From positions 1 to 64,000 of the forward strand of contig CAMYLV010000002.1 of NCBI GenBank assembly GCA_947259495.1: a stretch of DNA of 64,000 nt. Reading direction: 5' to 3'. The position numbers were made by a program, and so were the translations under genes. Below the pieces are notes generated by a model. That model ran no database searches. It was not told the DNA's origin and saw only the letters and a list, made by a program, of their open reading frames with translations. Below are positions 8,157 through 17,507 of the stretch, piece by piece (the stretch's first letter is position 1; each line of letters opens with the position of its first letter). This stretch comes from an uncultured Desulfobacterales bacterium. GTDB lineage: Bacteria > Desulfobacterota > Desulfobacteria > Desulfobacterales > JAHEIW01.

Positions 8157-9440
8157 ATGCCTGAAAAAGATGACAAAACAAAACTTAAATTACTGATATT
8201 TATCCGTATCCTGTTTTCGTTGTTGTTGTTGGGCTCCGCTATTGTCTTGCAATTTCGAGAAACGGCCACCCCCGTGGATCAGCCTTTGGCGGTTCTTTAC
8301 GGTCTCATCGTTGCGATACTCGTGATATCCGTGATTTATTATTGGTTTCTCAAGCGTGTAAAAAGCAAAATCACATTTGCATTTATTCAAACCTGCATCG
8401 ATACCTTATTTGTTACCCTGATTGTTTTCTTGACCGGCGGTTTTGTGAGTGTTTTTTCGTTTCTTTATTTAGTGGTCATCATCTATTCAAGTATGTTGCT
8501 TCCCATGCGGGGGACGATGGTCATCGCAGCGCTGTGCAGTCTGCAGTTTGGCGCATTGGTTGAGCTAGAATATTTCGGCTTCCTCAATCCGGTAGGCCCC
8601 AATGGCAATCCACTTGCCATCGCCTACGATTGGAGTCAAATATTTTTTAAATTGACGATCACCATGACGGCCTGTTTTGCGGTGGCGTTCTTAAGCAGTT
8701 TGTTGTCTGAACAGACCCGCCAAACCAAAGAAGAACTGCGCACCATGGAGGGCCATGTCAAGCGCGTTGAAAAGATGGCTGCCATCGGTGAGATGGCCGC
8801 CGGTTTGGCCCACGAAATCAAAAATCCGCTGGCGGCTTTGACGGGTTCCATACAGCTGCTGCAAGAAGATATGCGCTACGACTCGGATCACGCGCGTTTG
8901 ATGCAAATTATTCTGCGTGAAGCCGATCGCTTAAGTTCCCTGGCCAGCAATTTTCTCTTTTACGCCCGACCTCCTGCGGGCAAGATTGAGCCAATTGATC
9001 TCAGCCGGGCATTGCTTGAAATTGCAGAACTTTTTGAAATCGATGGTTCCAACAATGGGCGCGTCAAAACGACCAAAAATGTGTCTTCTAATGTATGGAT
9101 TACTATAGACCCGGGTCATCTTCACCAAATTCTGTGGAATTTATTGTTGAATGCGGCCGAGGCCATTGATGGTGAAGGCAAAATCGGGATTGAAATGTTT
9201 TCGGCCAAAAACAAGTACGCCTGTGTTAAAATCACCGACAATGGATGCGGCATCTCCTCAGAGACGTTAAAGACGATTTTTGACCCATTTTTTACCACCA
9301 AACCAAACGGGACCGGCTTAGGTTTATCGATTGTCCACCGGATACTTGAGGCCAATGACGCCTGGTTAAACGTTGAAAGTCAACTCAATAAAGGCACCAC
9401 CATTACACTCCATTTCAAGCAAATTGCCCCACCGGGCTAA
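8157..9440 (+). CDS. Membrane-bound sensor histidine kinase (PilS/NtrB-like)
   Basis: The N-terminal 185 residues contain about six membrane helices and no clear periplasmic sensor domain. This is followed by a dimerisation/phosphoacceptor region with the His in AAGLAHEIKNPLAAL (about residue 222). The ATPase domain has the N box (ILWNLLLNAAEAI), G1 box (DNGCGIS), F box (FDPFFTT) and G2 box (GTGLGLSIV). This topology matches PilS, the sensor of the PilS-PilR system that controls pilin expression. Its position behind pilC agrees with that reading. No response-regulator gene follows, so the partner must lie elsewhere. The gene is 170 bases after pilC. Confidence 0.88.
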   Translation: MPEKDDKTKLKLLIFIRILFSLLLLGSAIVLQFRETATPVDQPLAVLYGLIVAILVISVIYYWFLKRVKSKITFAFIQTCIDTLFVTLIVFLTGGFVSVFSFLYLVVIIYSSMLLPMRGTMVIAALCSLQFGALVELEYFGFLNPVGPNGNPLAIAYDWSQIFFKLTITMTACFAVAFLSSLLSEQTRQTKEELRTMEGHVKRVEKMAAIGEMAAGLAHEIKNPLAALTGSIQLLQEDMRYDSDHARLMQIILREADRLSSLASNFLFYARPPAGKIEPIDLSRALLEIAELFEIDGSNNGRVKTTKNVSSNVWITIDPGHLHQILWNLLLNAAEAIDGEGKIGIEMFSAKNKYACVKITDNGCGISSETLKTIFDPFFTTKPNGTGLGLSIVHRILEANDAWLNVESQLNKGTTITLHFKQIAPPG

Positions 9441-9535
9441 CCCGTCGGACATCAACCAAACTCGCTCTTGACAGTTACCGGTAAAATAAGATAGCAAATT
9501 CAGTTTATATTGATAATTTGTACCGTTTGGCAGGT

Positions 9536-9762
9536 TATACCGCTTTTCATATTAATATTCCGGGTCACCGACCACCCGCACAGCGGGTGGATTGGATTTT
9601 TGGGCCATCAGCGGAAAAACCAAAGGCACGGTCGTGCCTTAATCGGTGCGGGTGTAACCGGATGCAAAGCACCCGGTTAAAAACACCCCATTGCGGAATT
9701 GGGGTATAATGGGTTGTAGAAAAAAACGTTGGCATAACGCAACGTTTTTTGACAACCACTAT
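9536..9762 (+). repeat. Repeat family A, copy A1, interrupted by repeat C1
   Basis: The left end (TATACCGCTTTTCATATTAA...ATTCCG, to 9562) and right end (from about 9690, ATTGCGGAATTGGGGTATAA, then the hairpin GGTTGT..AAAAACGTT/AACGTTTTTT.ACAACC and terminal CCACTATA) match the other family A copies. They are separated by about 127 bp of an unrelated multi-hairpin repeat. Joined together, the two halves would make a normal copy of about 100 bp. Confidence 0.85.
9563..9689 (-). repeat. Multi-hairpin repeat family C, copy C1 (nested in A1)
   Basis: It contains the hairpin ACCCGCACAGCGGGT, a degenerate middle hairpin, GGCACGGTCGTGCC, and the arm ACCGGATGCAAAGCACCCGGT. It aligns end to end with the reverse complement of copy C2 at 41526-41640. 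The last hairpin has one mismatch here, so this copy looks somewhat decayed. It lies exactly inside repeat A1. Confidence 0.8.
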
Positions 9763-9778
9763 AAGTGCATCGATTTGT

Positions 9779-9811
9779 AACCTGAATCTTGCATGAAAAT
9801 TAATGAGAAGC
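9779..9811 (+). repeat. Isolated end of repeat family B (B2)
   Basis: AACCTGAATCTTGCATGAAAATTAATGAGAAG matches the terminal region of family B copies B1 and B3. The rest of the element is absent. It sits between repeat A1 and the lysS start, showing that this short intergenic region has received pieces of three repeat families. Confidence 0.75.
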
Positions 9812-9842
9812 TCAAACGGCCTAACCCGTGACTGGATTAATT

Positions 9843-11321
9843 ATGGTAAAAACCAGCGAAATCATTCAAAAAAGAAAAGATAAGTTCGATACGCTCAAAC
9901 AAAGCAAGCTGCAGCTTTTCCCAAACGACTTCAGGGTATCCCACACCGTCAATGAAATTAAGGCGCTAGTTGAAAAATCGCCGGAAACGCTAAAAGCAGA
10001 TTCACCGTCTTTTGCTGTTGCCGGCCGCATGGTAGCCATTAACCGATTTGGAAAAACGGTGTTTATCCGCTTCCGGGATCGGACCGGACAGCTCCAGGCA
10101 TATATCCGCAAGGATCAAATTGGCGATGAGGCCTACCAGCTTTTCAAACAGCTGGATGTGGGAGATTTTGTCGGCCTTGGCGGAGAGATGTTTCAAACCA
10201 AAACCGGCGAATGGACTTTATTTGTAAAAGAATTGCAACTGCTCTGTAAGACCATCCGGCCCCTGCCAGAAAAATTTCACGGTCTCAAAGACCCGGAAAA
10301 GCGATATCGCCAGCGATATCTGGACCTGATAATGAACGCCGACGCGAGGAAGCTCTTCGTCCAGCGCAGTCGCATTATTCAGGAAATTAGAAATTTTTTT
10401 CTGCAGCATGATTTCTTAGAGGTCGAAACACCGATGATGCAACCCATCCCGGGCGGTGCAGAGGCAGAGCCATTCATTACCCATCACAACGCCCTGGGAA
10501 TGGATCTCTATTTGCGGATTGCACCTGAACTTTATTTAAAGCGCCTGGTGGTTGGCGGATTTGAAAGGGTTTTTGAAATCAACCGAAGTTTTAGAAACGA
10601 AGGTATTTCGACCCAGCATAATCCGGAATTTACCATGCTTGAATTTTATCAGGCCTATGCGACGTTTACCGATCTGATGGATTTAACCGAGCAGCTGTTT
10701 TCAACGGTGTCGCTGGCCGTAACCGGATCCACCAATATCTCATATCAGGATGATACCATTGATTTGGCAGGCCCCTGGCGTCGAATAACCCTGCAAAAAG
10801 CGCTGGTGGATATCGGTGGCATTGATGCCGCACTTTTAAAAGATAAAGATGCGCTTCTGAATTTTGCAGCTCAAAGCGGAATCCAAATGACCAAAACCGG
10901 CCGGTTAGGCAAGGTCATCACGAAATTGTTTGATGCCGTGGTTGAACCTAAATTAATCCAGCCCACCTATATTACCGGCTATCCGGTAGAAGTCTCGCCG
11001 CTGTCCCGTCGCAGTGATCATGAACCTGAAATCACCGACCGCTTTGAGCTATTTATAGGCGGCCGCGAGATTGCCAACGGATTTTCAGAACTCAATGACC
11101 CGGTCGACCAGCGAGAACGCTTCAGCCAACAGGTTGAAAGTCGCACAGCCGGAGATCAAAATGCGCACTTGATGGACCACGATTATATTGAAGCATTAGA
11201 ATATGGCATGCCGCCGACGGCAGGCGAGGGTATCGGTATCGATCGACTGGTGATGCTGCTCACCGATGCAGACTCAATTCGCGAGGTCATCCTTTTTCCG
11301 CACATGAAACCCAGGGACTAA
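9843..11321 (+). CDS. lysS: Lysyl-tRNA synthetase, class II
   Basis: It attaches lysine to tRNA-Lys; both tRNA-Lys isoacceptors found in this window (CTT and TTT) are substrates. An N-terminal OB-fold anticodon-binding domain (about residues 55-145) is followed by the class II catalytic domain. Motif 2 appears in FRNEGISTQHNPEFTMLEF (near 255) and motif 3 in GIGIDRLVMLL (near 470). The 492-residue length is normal. A GTG at 9828 would add five residues; the ATG at 9843 better fits the family N-terminus, though neither has a strong Shine-Dalgarno sequence. The upstream region is crowded with repeats. Confidence 0.95.
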   Translation: MVKTSEIIQKRKDKFDTLKQSKLQLFPNDFRVSHTVNEIKALVEKSPETLKADSPSFAVAGRMVAINRFGKTVFIRFRDRTGQLQAYIRKDQIGDEAYQLFKQLDVGDFVGLGGEMFQTKTGEWTLFVKELQLLCKTIRPLPEKFHGLKDPEKRYRQRYLDLIMNADARKLFVQRSRIIQEIRNFFLQHDFLEVETPMMQPIPGGAEAEPFITHHNALGMDLYLRIAPELYLKRLVVGGFERVFEINRSFRNEGISTQHNPEFTMLEFYQAYATFTDLMDLTEQLFSTVSLAVTGSTNISYQDDTIDLAGPWRRITLQKALVDIGGIDAALLKDKDALLNFAAQSGIQMTKTGRLGKVITKLFDAVVEPKLIQPTYITGYPVEVSPLSRRSDHEPEITDRFELFIGGREIANGFSELNDPVDQRERFSQQVESRTAGDQNAHLMDHDYIEALEYGMPPTAGEGIGIDRLVMLLTDADSIREVILFPHMKPRD

Positions 11322-11507
11322 AAGGCTGATCTGAGTTGCTAATGAAGATCTTATTTTTTATAGTGATTCAGCGATATTGAATTTGGCGCAATTGCAATGT
11401 AGACTTTAAACTGCAAAGCAGCGCCTATATAAAAAATAATGAAAGTCCGCCTATTGCCTGGGAGCCGTTAACCGATAACGCAAAAACTATACGCCCATTC
11501 CAAATCC

Positions 11508-12746
11508 ATGTCTTTTGAATTATATATCGGTCGCCGTTATCTAAGGGCCAAACAAAAACAAGCTTTCGTTTCGTTGATTACCATTCTTTCCATTGCCGGC
11601 GTAACAGTCGGGGTGATGGCCTTGATCGTCGTTATTGCTGTGATGACCGGCTTTGACGCCGATCTCAAAGCCCGCATCCTTGGAGGACAGTCCCAGGTGA
11701 TGCTGATGCGCCATGGCGGCGAGATTAAGGATTACCGCATGGCAATGGCCAAAGTTGAAAAAACCAAGGGCGTTGAAGCGGCAACCCCCTTTATTGCCAC
11801 CCAGGCCATGCTGCGGTCTAAATCCGGCGCTGCAGGCGTTGTGATTCGCGGAATCGATCCTGCGACCGCCGGGCGCGTGATGAAAACCCTCAAGCAGGTG
11901 ACCTTGCCGGATTTATCTTCGAAGGAGGCCAACCAGCAGGCTTTACCCCGGGAGCCTGGCATTGTGCTGGGCAAGGAATTGGCCCGCAACCTGGGGGTGA
12001 TTGAAGGTGACCGGATCTATCTCATATCGGCGCACGGCATGCTGTCGCCGATCGGACATCTCCCGGCGATGAAACAGTTCAGGGTGACCGGTTTTTTTCA
12101 ATCCGGCATGTATGAGTACGACCAGACCTTTGCGTTTATTCATATTAATGATGCTCAGAAAATGCTGCGGATGGGCGATTCGGTGACGGGTATCGATATT
12201 CGAGTCAGCGATATCTACGCGGCTCGGAATATTGCGGAAAAAATCATTTCCGAGCTTGGCTTTCCATACTGGGCGCGGGACTGGATGCAAATGAATCAAA
12301 ATTTATTTCGAGCGCTTAAAATGGAACGCTGGGTGATGGCCATCATTTTGATTCTGATCGTTTTGGTCGCCGCATTTAACATTGCCAGCAGTCTAATCAT
12401 GCTGGTTATGGGAAAAACGCGCGACATTGCCATTTTAAAGGCAATGGGCGCCACAAACAAAAGCATCCGCAAAATTTTTGTCTTTAACGGGATGGTCATT
12501 GGTGCCATCGGCACCTTTCTGGGGCTATGTCTGGGGCTTTTGCTTTGCACTTTACTCAAACATTACGATATTTATGAGTTAACCGGTGATATCTATTATT
12601 TTACGACCACACTTCCGGTAAAAGTAGAGATATTCTGGGTTCTTGGAATCGTATCGGCGGCCATGGCCATTTGCTTTCTGGCAACGCTTTATCCTGCACG
12701 GCAAGCGGCCAAACTGGACCCAGTGGAGGCCATTCGTTATGGATAA
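11508..12746 (+). CDS. lolE: Lipoprotein-releasing ABC transporter permease LolC/LolE family
   Basis: This is the inner-membrane subunit of the complex that extracts mature lipoproteins and hands them to LolA for transport to the outer membrane. The 412-residue protein has one N-terminal membrane helix (about 22-50), a large periplasmic domain, and three C-terminal helices (about 275-300, 320-350, 375-400) of the FtsX type. The cytoplasmic motif [20 protein letters not shown] is at the end. Only one permease gene is present, so a homodimer of a LolF-like or LolE-like protein probably replaces the LolC-LolE pair. It overlaps lolD by eight bases (ATGGATAA). Confidence 0.92.
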   Translation: MSFELYIGRRYLRAKQKQAFVSLITILSIAGVTVGVMALIVVIAVMTGFDADLKARILGGQSQVMLMRHGGEIKDYRMAMAKVEKTKGVEAATPFIATQAMLRSKSGAAGVVIRGIDPATAGRVMKTLKQVTLPDLSSKEANQQALPREPGIVLGKELARNLGVIEGDRIYLISAHGMLSPIGHLPAMKQFRVTGFFQSGMYEYDQTFAFIHINDAQKMLRMGDSVTGIDIRVSDIYAARNIAEKIISELGFPYWARDWMQMNQNLFRALKMERWVMAIILILIVLVAAFNIASSLIMLVMGKTRDIAILKAMGATNKSIRKIFVFNGMVIGAIGTFLGLCLGLLLCTLLKHYDIYELTGDIYYFTTTLPVKVEIFWVLGIVSAAMAICFLATLYPARQAAKLDPVEAIRYG

Positions 12747-13488
12747 TTCAGAGGCTTTTGATAATTCAGAACGATCCGGCCAGACAGACCGTCAACGTAC
12801 GCAGAGTGGCGGCTGGGTTTGTGCCAGGGATCTGGTGAAGAGTTTTCGGAACGGAGGGGTCAGCATTGATGTTTTAAAAGGCGTCCAGTTGGATCTGGCC
12901 ATCGGAGAGTCGGTGGCAATTGTCGGCGCTTCGGGGATCGGCAAATCGACGTTGCTTCACATCCTCGGCACTCTTGACCGGCCGGACAGCGGTACCTTAC
13001 TGTTTAAGGGTGAGGACGTCTTTCAATATGATGATGTTACACTGGCACAATTTCGCAACCAAACTATCGGTTTTGTCTTCCAGTTTCATCACCTGCTACC
13101 TGAATTTAGCGCCCTGGAAAATGCGATGATGCCGGCCTTAATCAGTGGCCTAAACAAACCGGAGGCTGCTGCGGCTGCTGAAGAAATATTGGTTCGGGTT
13201 GGCTTGCAAGATCGGCTGCACCACCGGGTTGGCAAGCTTTCAGGCGGTGAGCAGCAGCGCGTGGCCCTGGCCCGGGCACTGGTTTTGAAGCCGGCTATTC
13301 TTCTGGCAGATGAACCCACCGGTAATCTGGATAACAGCAACAGTAATCAGGTGCATCGGTTGATAATGGAACTCAATCAGGAACTATCCATGACACTGGT
13401 TGTGGTGACCCACAATATGGAGCTGGCTTCCTACATGTCTCGCTGCGTCACCATAAGCGCAGGGCAACTGCAGCAGCAAGTCAAATAA
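12739..13488 (+). CDS. lolD: Lipoprotein-releasing ABC transporter ATPase
   Basis: This ATPase powers lipoprotein release with the upstream permease. The product (249 residues) carries Walker A (GASGIGKST, about residue 65), the Q-loop region [12 protein letters not shown] characteristic of LolD/MacB-type ATPases, signature motif LSGGEQQR, and Walker B ([12 protein letters not shown]). The ATG at 12739 overlaps the permease stop and is preferred to an in-frame ATG at 12643, which would lie deep inside the permease gene. The first 30 residues are polar and not part of the usual domain. Confidence 0.94.
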   Translation: MDNSEAFDNSERSGQTDRQRTQSGGWVCARDLVKSFRNGGVSIDVLKGVQLDLAIGESVAIVGASGIGKSTLLHILGTLDRPDSGTLLFKGEDVFQYDDVTLAQFRNQTIGFVFQFHHLLPEFSALENAMMPALISGLNKPEAAAAAEEILVRVGLQDRLHHRVGKLSGGEQQRVALARALVLKPAILLADEPTGNLDNSNSNQVHRLIMELNQELSMTLVVVTHNMELASYMSRCVTISAGQLQQQVK

Positions 13489-13583
13489 ATAGCAGGTGTG
13501 ATTGCTGGGACCGGTGTCTTTACGGTTTTTGAATGCAGCCGAAATCAGCTTTAAACGATTGGTTCTTTCGTAGATAAAAATAA

Positions 13584-16277
13584 ATGGTCAAACACGATTC
13601 AGCCGTTTTAAGGATGTGGCGTTCATGTAAGACGCAGGTGATCAATAAAATTTGTTTGATCATTATTGCCGCAATGGGAATATGCCAGCAAACAGCAAAC
13701 GCTCAGCAACCGCCGAGTGTTGTTATATTGCCTTTTGAAATATTTTCTGAAAAAGATCTGACCTATTTGCAAACTGAAATTCCTTTGGCATTAAAAAAAT
13801 CTCTCGAACAGGCAGGCGCAAGGGTTTTGTTACTCGATCCGCTTTCAGAGCCGGAATGGAAAACGCGGGTGGCCACTACAGAAGCGATCCGGGGCCTAAG
13901 TGTTCAGACCGGAGCTGATCATGTTATCTGGGGCAGCCTTACCTGGATCGGGCAACAGTTCAGCTTGGACTTAAAATTGTTTGAAACGCCTGCCGAAAGG
14001 CCGCGTCCTTTTACAGCTGAAGGCAAGGGGATCGAAAATTTGCCGACCGCGGTGGACAAACTTGCGCAAGAACTGGCCGTGAGGATATTTAAACGCAAAA
14101 AAATTCTGGTCATAAACGTAGTCGGCAACCAGCGGATTGAGGCTGATGCGATAAAAAGGGTTGTCAAGACGCAGCCCGGCGACCTATATAATCTGAAAAG
14201 TCTGTCAGATGATCTAAAGGCGATTTACGCCATGGGTTATTTTGATGATATTAAAATTGAAGCTGAAACTCAGCCCGATGGAATGATCGTAACCTTTAAT
14301 ATCAAGGAAAAACCCACTTTACGCAAAGTGCTTTTCAGCGGTATTCACTGGGCATTTGAAGATGAGGAAGTCGAGGAGGTCATTACAGCCAAAAGAGGTA
14401 CCATATTAAACATCAATGTTATCCAAAATGATATAGATCGAATTACAGAGCTGTACAAAGAAGACAATTACCACAACGTAAAAGTCGACTATAAAATTTA
14501 TGAGCATAAAGACAATCAGGCCGATATTGAGTATATTATTGAGGAGGGGGAAAAGTTTCAGATTGAAAAAATCAAATTTGAAGGTAACACGGCCTTTTCA
14601 GATAAGGAACTTAAGCGCCAGATGACGACTTCTGAAACAAACATCCTTTCCTGGTTCACCACCGCCGGAGATTTAAACGAAAATAATCTTGAACAAGATG
14701 TCGCCAGGCTAACTTCCTTTTATAAAAATAACGGGTATATGCAGGCCCGGGTGGGTGAGCCGGTGGTAAATTTCGTCGGCAAAGAGATTGAAATCACCAT
14801 AAAAATTGTCGAAGGGCCTCGCTTCAAGGTCGGCAAGGTCGCACTGACCGGGGATTTGATTCTATCACAAGAAGAATTGAGTGCGAGTCTAAAAATCAGC
14901 ACAGAGGAGTTTTATAATCGTGAAATATTGCGCAACGATGTTTTAAACCTCACCGACCTATATGCCGATCAAGGTTATGCTTACGCAGATGTCGCGCCGC
15001 AGGTCAAACAGGATCCTGAAAAATTGGTGGTTGATATAACCTTTGATGTCAAAAAAGGCCAGGAAGTCTATTTTGAAGAAATTATCATCTCTGGTAACAC
15101 CAAAACACGTGATAAAGTCATCCGGCGGCAACTGCGCGTTTACGAACAGGAGATTTTCAGCTCACGTCGGCTTAAACGCAGTATTCGCAATCTTTATCGC
15201 CTGGATTATTTCGAAGACGTTAAAGTGGATACCACAAAAGGCAGTGCCGATGACAAGATGATCCTAAAAATAGATGTTGCCGAAAAATCAACCGGCGCGT
15301 TCAGTTTTGGGGCCGGTTACGGAAATGCCGATCAGCTGTTTGGGACGATCTCCATTGCCGAACGCAACCTTTTTGGTCGGGGGCAGACGCTCGAGCTAAA
15401 AGGCACCCTGGGCAGTAAAACCCAAAATGTTAACCTCAGTTTTACCGAACCTTATATCTATGACATTCCCTTAAGCGGTACCATTAACTTCTACAACTGG
15501 CAATACAGTTATGATGAGTATGATAAGGACAGTTTTGGCGTTGGGCTCAGTTTTAGCTACCCCATTTTTAATTTTACCCGAGCACGGGCAGGCTATATTT
15601 TTGATTTGGCCAACATCAGCAATATTGACAGTTCAGCGCCCGGATCCATCCAGGAGCTTAAAGGCGAAAACGTAAAAAGCAGCATCACCCCGGGGCTGCG
15701 CTATGATTCTCGCGATAGCACCTTTGTCCCGACACGAGGCGCCACTCATGGATTTTCCTTTGAATTTGCCGGTCTCGGCGGCGACATTGGATTTATGAAA
15801 TACATTGGCGAAACCGCCTATTACATACCCTTGTTTTGGAAATTTGTGGCGGCACCCCATATAGAAGCCGGCTATGTCAATAAAACCAAAGATAAGAAAT
15901 TGCCCGACTATGAGAAGTTTTATTTGGGCGGAATCGGTTCACTGCGGGGATTTGAACGCGACGATTTGGCCCCGCGAGACGAGGATGGAAACTCCATCGG
16001 AGGCGACAAATACGTTCAGTTTAATTTTGATGTGACGTTTCCGCTGTTAAAAGATCAGGGGGTATACGGCGACGTTTTTTTTGATACCGGCAAAGTTTAT
16101 GGCGATAATGAGAAGATAGAATTGAACCCCGCTGATCTGCGGCAAAGCGCGGGGCTTGGCATCCGCTGGCTGTCACCGATGGGACCCGTCGTCTTTGCTT
16201 ACGGTTTTATTCTTGACCCAGAAAAAAGAGATAGCGGCCCGGGCAACTGGGAGTTTTCGATGGCGTCCGCCTTTTAA
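13584..16277 (+). CDS. bamA: Outer membrane protein assembly factor BamA
   Basis: BamA inserts beta-barrel proteins into the outer membrane. A signal peptide (hydrophobic core about residues 21-34, cleavage after TANA-Q near 41) is followed by an extra domain of about 120 residues (VVILPFEIFSEKDL...) that resembles the N-terminal alpha/beta domain found in TolB/FlgO-like proteins. Then come five POTRA repeats (about 175-570; for example VVGNQRIEADAIKR and ISGNTKTRDKVIRR) and a C-terminal barrel. The barrel has the conserved LGGIGSLRGFERDD segment (VRGF-type, with L) and ends in Phe, as expected for Bam substrates. At 897 residues it is longer than E. coli BamA because of the extra domain. ompH follows. 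Confidence 0.95.
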   Translation: MVKHDSAVLRMWRSCKTQVINKICLIIIAAMGICQQTANAQQPPSVVILPFEIFSEKDLTYLQTEIPLALKKSLEQAGARVLLLDPLSEPEWKTRVATTEAIRGLSVQTGADHVIWGSLTWIGQQFSLDLKLFETPAERPRPFTAEGKGIENLPTAVDKLAQELAVRIFKRKKILVINVVGNQRIEADAIKRVVKTQPGDLYNLKSLSDDLKAIYAMGYFDDIKIEAETQPDGMIVTFNIKEKPTLRKVLFSGIHWAFEDEEVEEVITAKRGTILNINVIQNDIDRITELYKEDNYHNVKVDYKIYEHKDNQADIEYIIEEGEKFQIEKIKFEGNTAFSDKELKRQMTTSETNILSWFTTAGDLNENNLEQDVARLTSFYKNNGYMQARVGEPVVNFVGKEIEITIKIVEGPRFKVGKVALTGDLILSQEELSASLKISTEEFYNREILRNDVLNLTDLYADQGYAYADVAPQVKQDPEKLVVDITFDVKKGQEVYFEEIIISGNTKTRDKVIRRQLRVYEQEIFSSRRLKRSIRNLYRLDYFEDVKVDTTKGSADDKMILKIDVAEKSTGAFSFGAGYGNADQLFGTISIAERNLFGRGQTLELKGTLGSKTQNVNLSFTEPYIYDIPLSGTINFYNWQYSYDEYDKDSFGVGLSFSYPIFNFTRARAGYIFDLANISNIDSSAPGSIQELKGENVKSSITPGLRYDSRDSTFVPTRGATHGFSFEFAGLGGDIGFMKYIGETAYYIPLFWKFVAAPHIEAGYVNKTKDKKLPDYEKFYLGGIGSLRGFERDDLAPRDEDGNSIGGDKYVQFNFDVTFPLLKDQGVYGDVFFDTGKVYGDNEKIELNPADLRQSAGLGIRWLSPMGPVVFAYGFILDPEKRDSGPGNWEFSMASAF

Positions 16278-16340
16278 AAAGGTTTGAAACCGTTTAAATT
16301 TCAACCTAAACCATCTTTTTAACTAATCAGGGGGAAAAGA

Positions 16341-16868
16341 ATGCGAACATCTAATATAACTAAAGCTATTGTCATCGGCTTTTTTTGTCTCACTTGGCTC
16401 GGTTCTGCGCATGCAGCGGATGTCGCCAAAATTGGCATTGTTGACATTCAACGAATCATGAGTGCATCCAACCAAGGAAAAGCGGCCAAGGCGCAGATAA
16501 AACAACAGAGTGATAAAATGACTGTGGCTTTAAGAGAAAAGGGCGACCAGATAGAAGAGCTTAAAAAGCAACTTGAACGTGAGTCAATGGTGATGAGCAA
16601 GGAGAAACGCGAGGACAAGGAAAGAGAATTCCGAATTAAACTCAACGACCTAAAATCACTTGAGAAGCGCTATCGGGGCGAATTGCAGGCGATCGAAAAA
16701 AAACTGGCGGGCGAGATGCGCAAGGCGGTATTCGCGCTGGTTGAGGAAATTGGAAAAAAAGGAGGCTATTTACTGATCATCAATAACTTTGACGTCTTGT
16801 ATTCACCGGGTTCAATCGACATTACCGATCAACTGATCAAAGAGCTTAATGCCCGCTATAAGAAGTGA
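16341..16868 (+). CDS. skp: Periplasmic chaperone OmpH/Skp
   Basis: Skp binds unfolded outer-membrane proteins in the periplasm and delivers them to the Bam complex. The 175-residue precursor has a signal peptide ending at AHA-A (about residue 26), the family start KIGIVDIQRIMSAS, and long charged helices (about 50-130) that form the coiled-coil tentacles. It ends in a short beta-type segment (YSPGSIDITDQLIKEL). A GGGGGAAAAGA Shine-Dalgarno region precedes the start. Placement between bamA and fabZ is a well-conserved order. Confidence 0.93.
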   Translation: MRTSNITKAIVIGFFCLTWLGSAHAADVAKIGIVDIQRIMSASNQGKAAKAQIKQQSDKMTVALREKGDQIEELKKQLERESMVMSKEKREDKEREFRIKLNDLKSLEKRYRGELQAIEKKLAGEMRKAVFALVEEIGKKGGYLLIINNFDVLYSPGSIDITDQLIKELNARYKK

Positions 16869-16940
16869 CCCGGGCATTAGCGCGTCGGGTACAAACCGGT
16901 TGTGTGCGGTTCATTCTTAGAGCACCCATCAGGAGGGAAA

Positions 16941-17378
16941 ATGGAAAAAACATATGATATTCAGGCCATAATGAAATTTTTGCCCCATCGGTATCCGTTT
17001 ATCCTGGTAGACCGAATCCTGGATCTTGTACCGGGTGAAATGATCACTGCCCTTAAAAATGTCACCATTAATGAACCCTTCTTTCAGGGGCATTTTCCGA
17101 CCTATCCGATTATGCCGGGGGTCTTGATTGTGGAGGCCATGGCTCAGGCAGCAGGCGTTCTTGCTCTTGAATCGATGCCCGCCGAAAAACAAGGCAGGCC
17201 GGTCTTTTTTATGGGACTGGATAGAGTTAAATTCAGAAAACCGGTTGTACCCGGTGATCAGCTTTTATTAAAAATCCAAATTTTAAAATCCCGATCAAAT
17301 ATCGTGAAAGCATCCGCCAAAGCGTTTGTAGAAGACGAGGTTGTCGCTGAAGCCGAAATTATGGCCACGCTCGGGTAA
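16941..17378 (+). CDS. fabZ: 3-hydroxyacyl-[acyl-carrier-protein] dehydratase FabZ
   Basis: FabZ removes water from (3R)-hydroxyacyl-ACP in fatty acid elongation. The hot-dog fold is recognisable from HRYPFILVDRIL near residue 16 and the active-site stretch FFQGHFPTYPIMPGVLIVEAM with His near 51 and Glu near 65. The ATG at 16941 has an AGGAGGG seven bases upstream, whereas an ATG at 16902 has none, so the 145-residue product is preferred. It often lies beside lpxA/lpxD genes; here lptF follows instead. Confidence 0.95.
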   Translation: MEKTYDIQAIMKFLPHRYPFILVDRILDLVPGEMITALKNVTINEPFFQGHFPTYPIMPGVLIVEAMAQAAGVLALESMPAEKQGRPVFFMGLDRVKFRKPVVPGDQLLLKIQILKSRSNIVKASAKAFVEDEVVAEAEIMATLG

Positions 17379-17507
17379 AATCCTAATCGGCCTTTTCAAG
17401 TTTGCTTCCATTATTGTGCGGTATCTAATCTCAGCCGGCCTCACCTTTTTTGGCGATACGTTCAGGTATGGCGCTCCCACCAGGCGGTATCGGTTTCGAA
17501 TAAGGAA

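Noticed and set aside
12643-12738. Longer lolD starting at 12643
   Set aside because: It would lie deep in the permease gene; the ATG at 12739 overlapping the permease stop fits the family.
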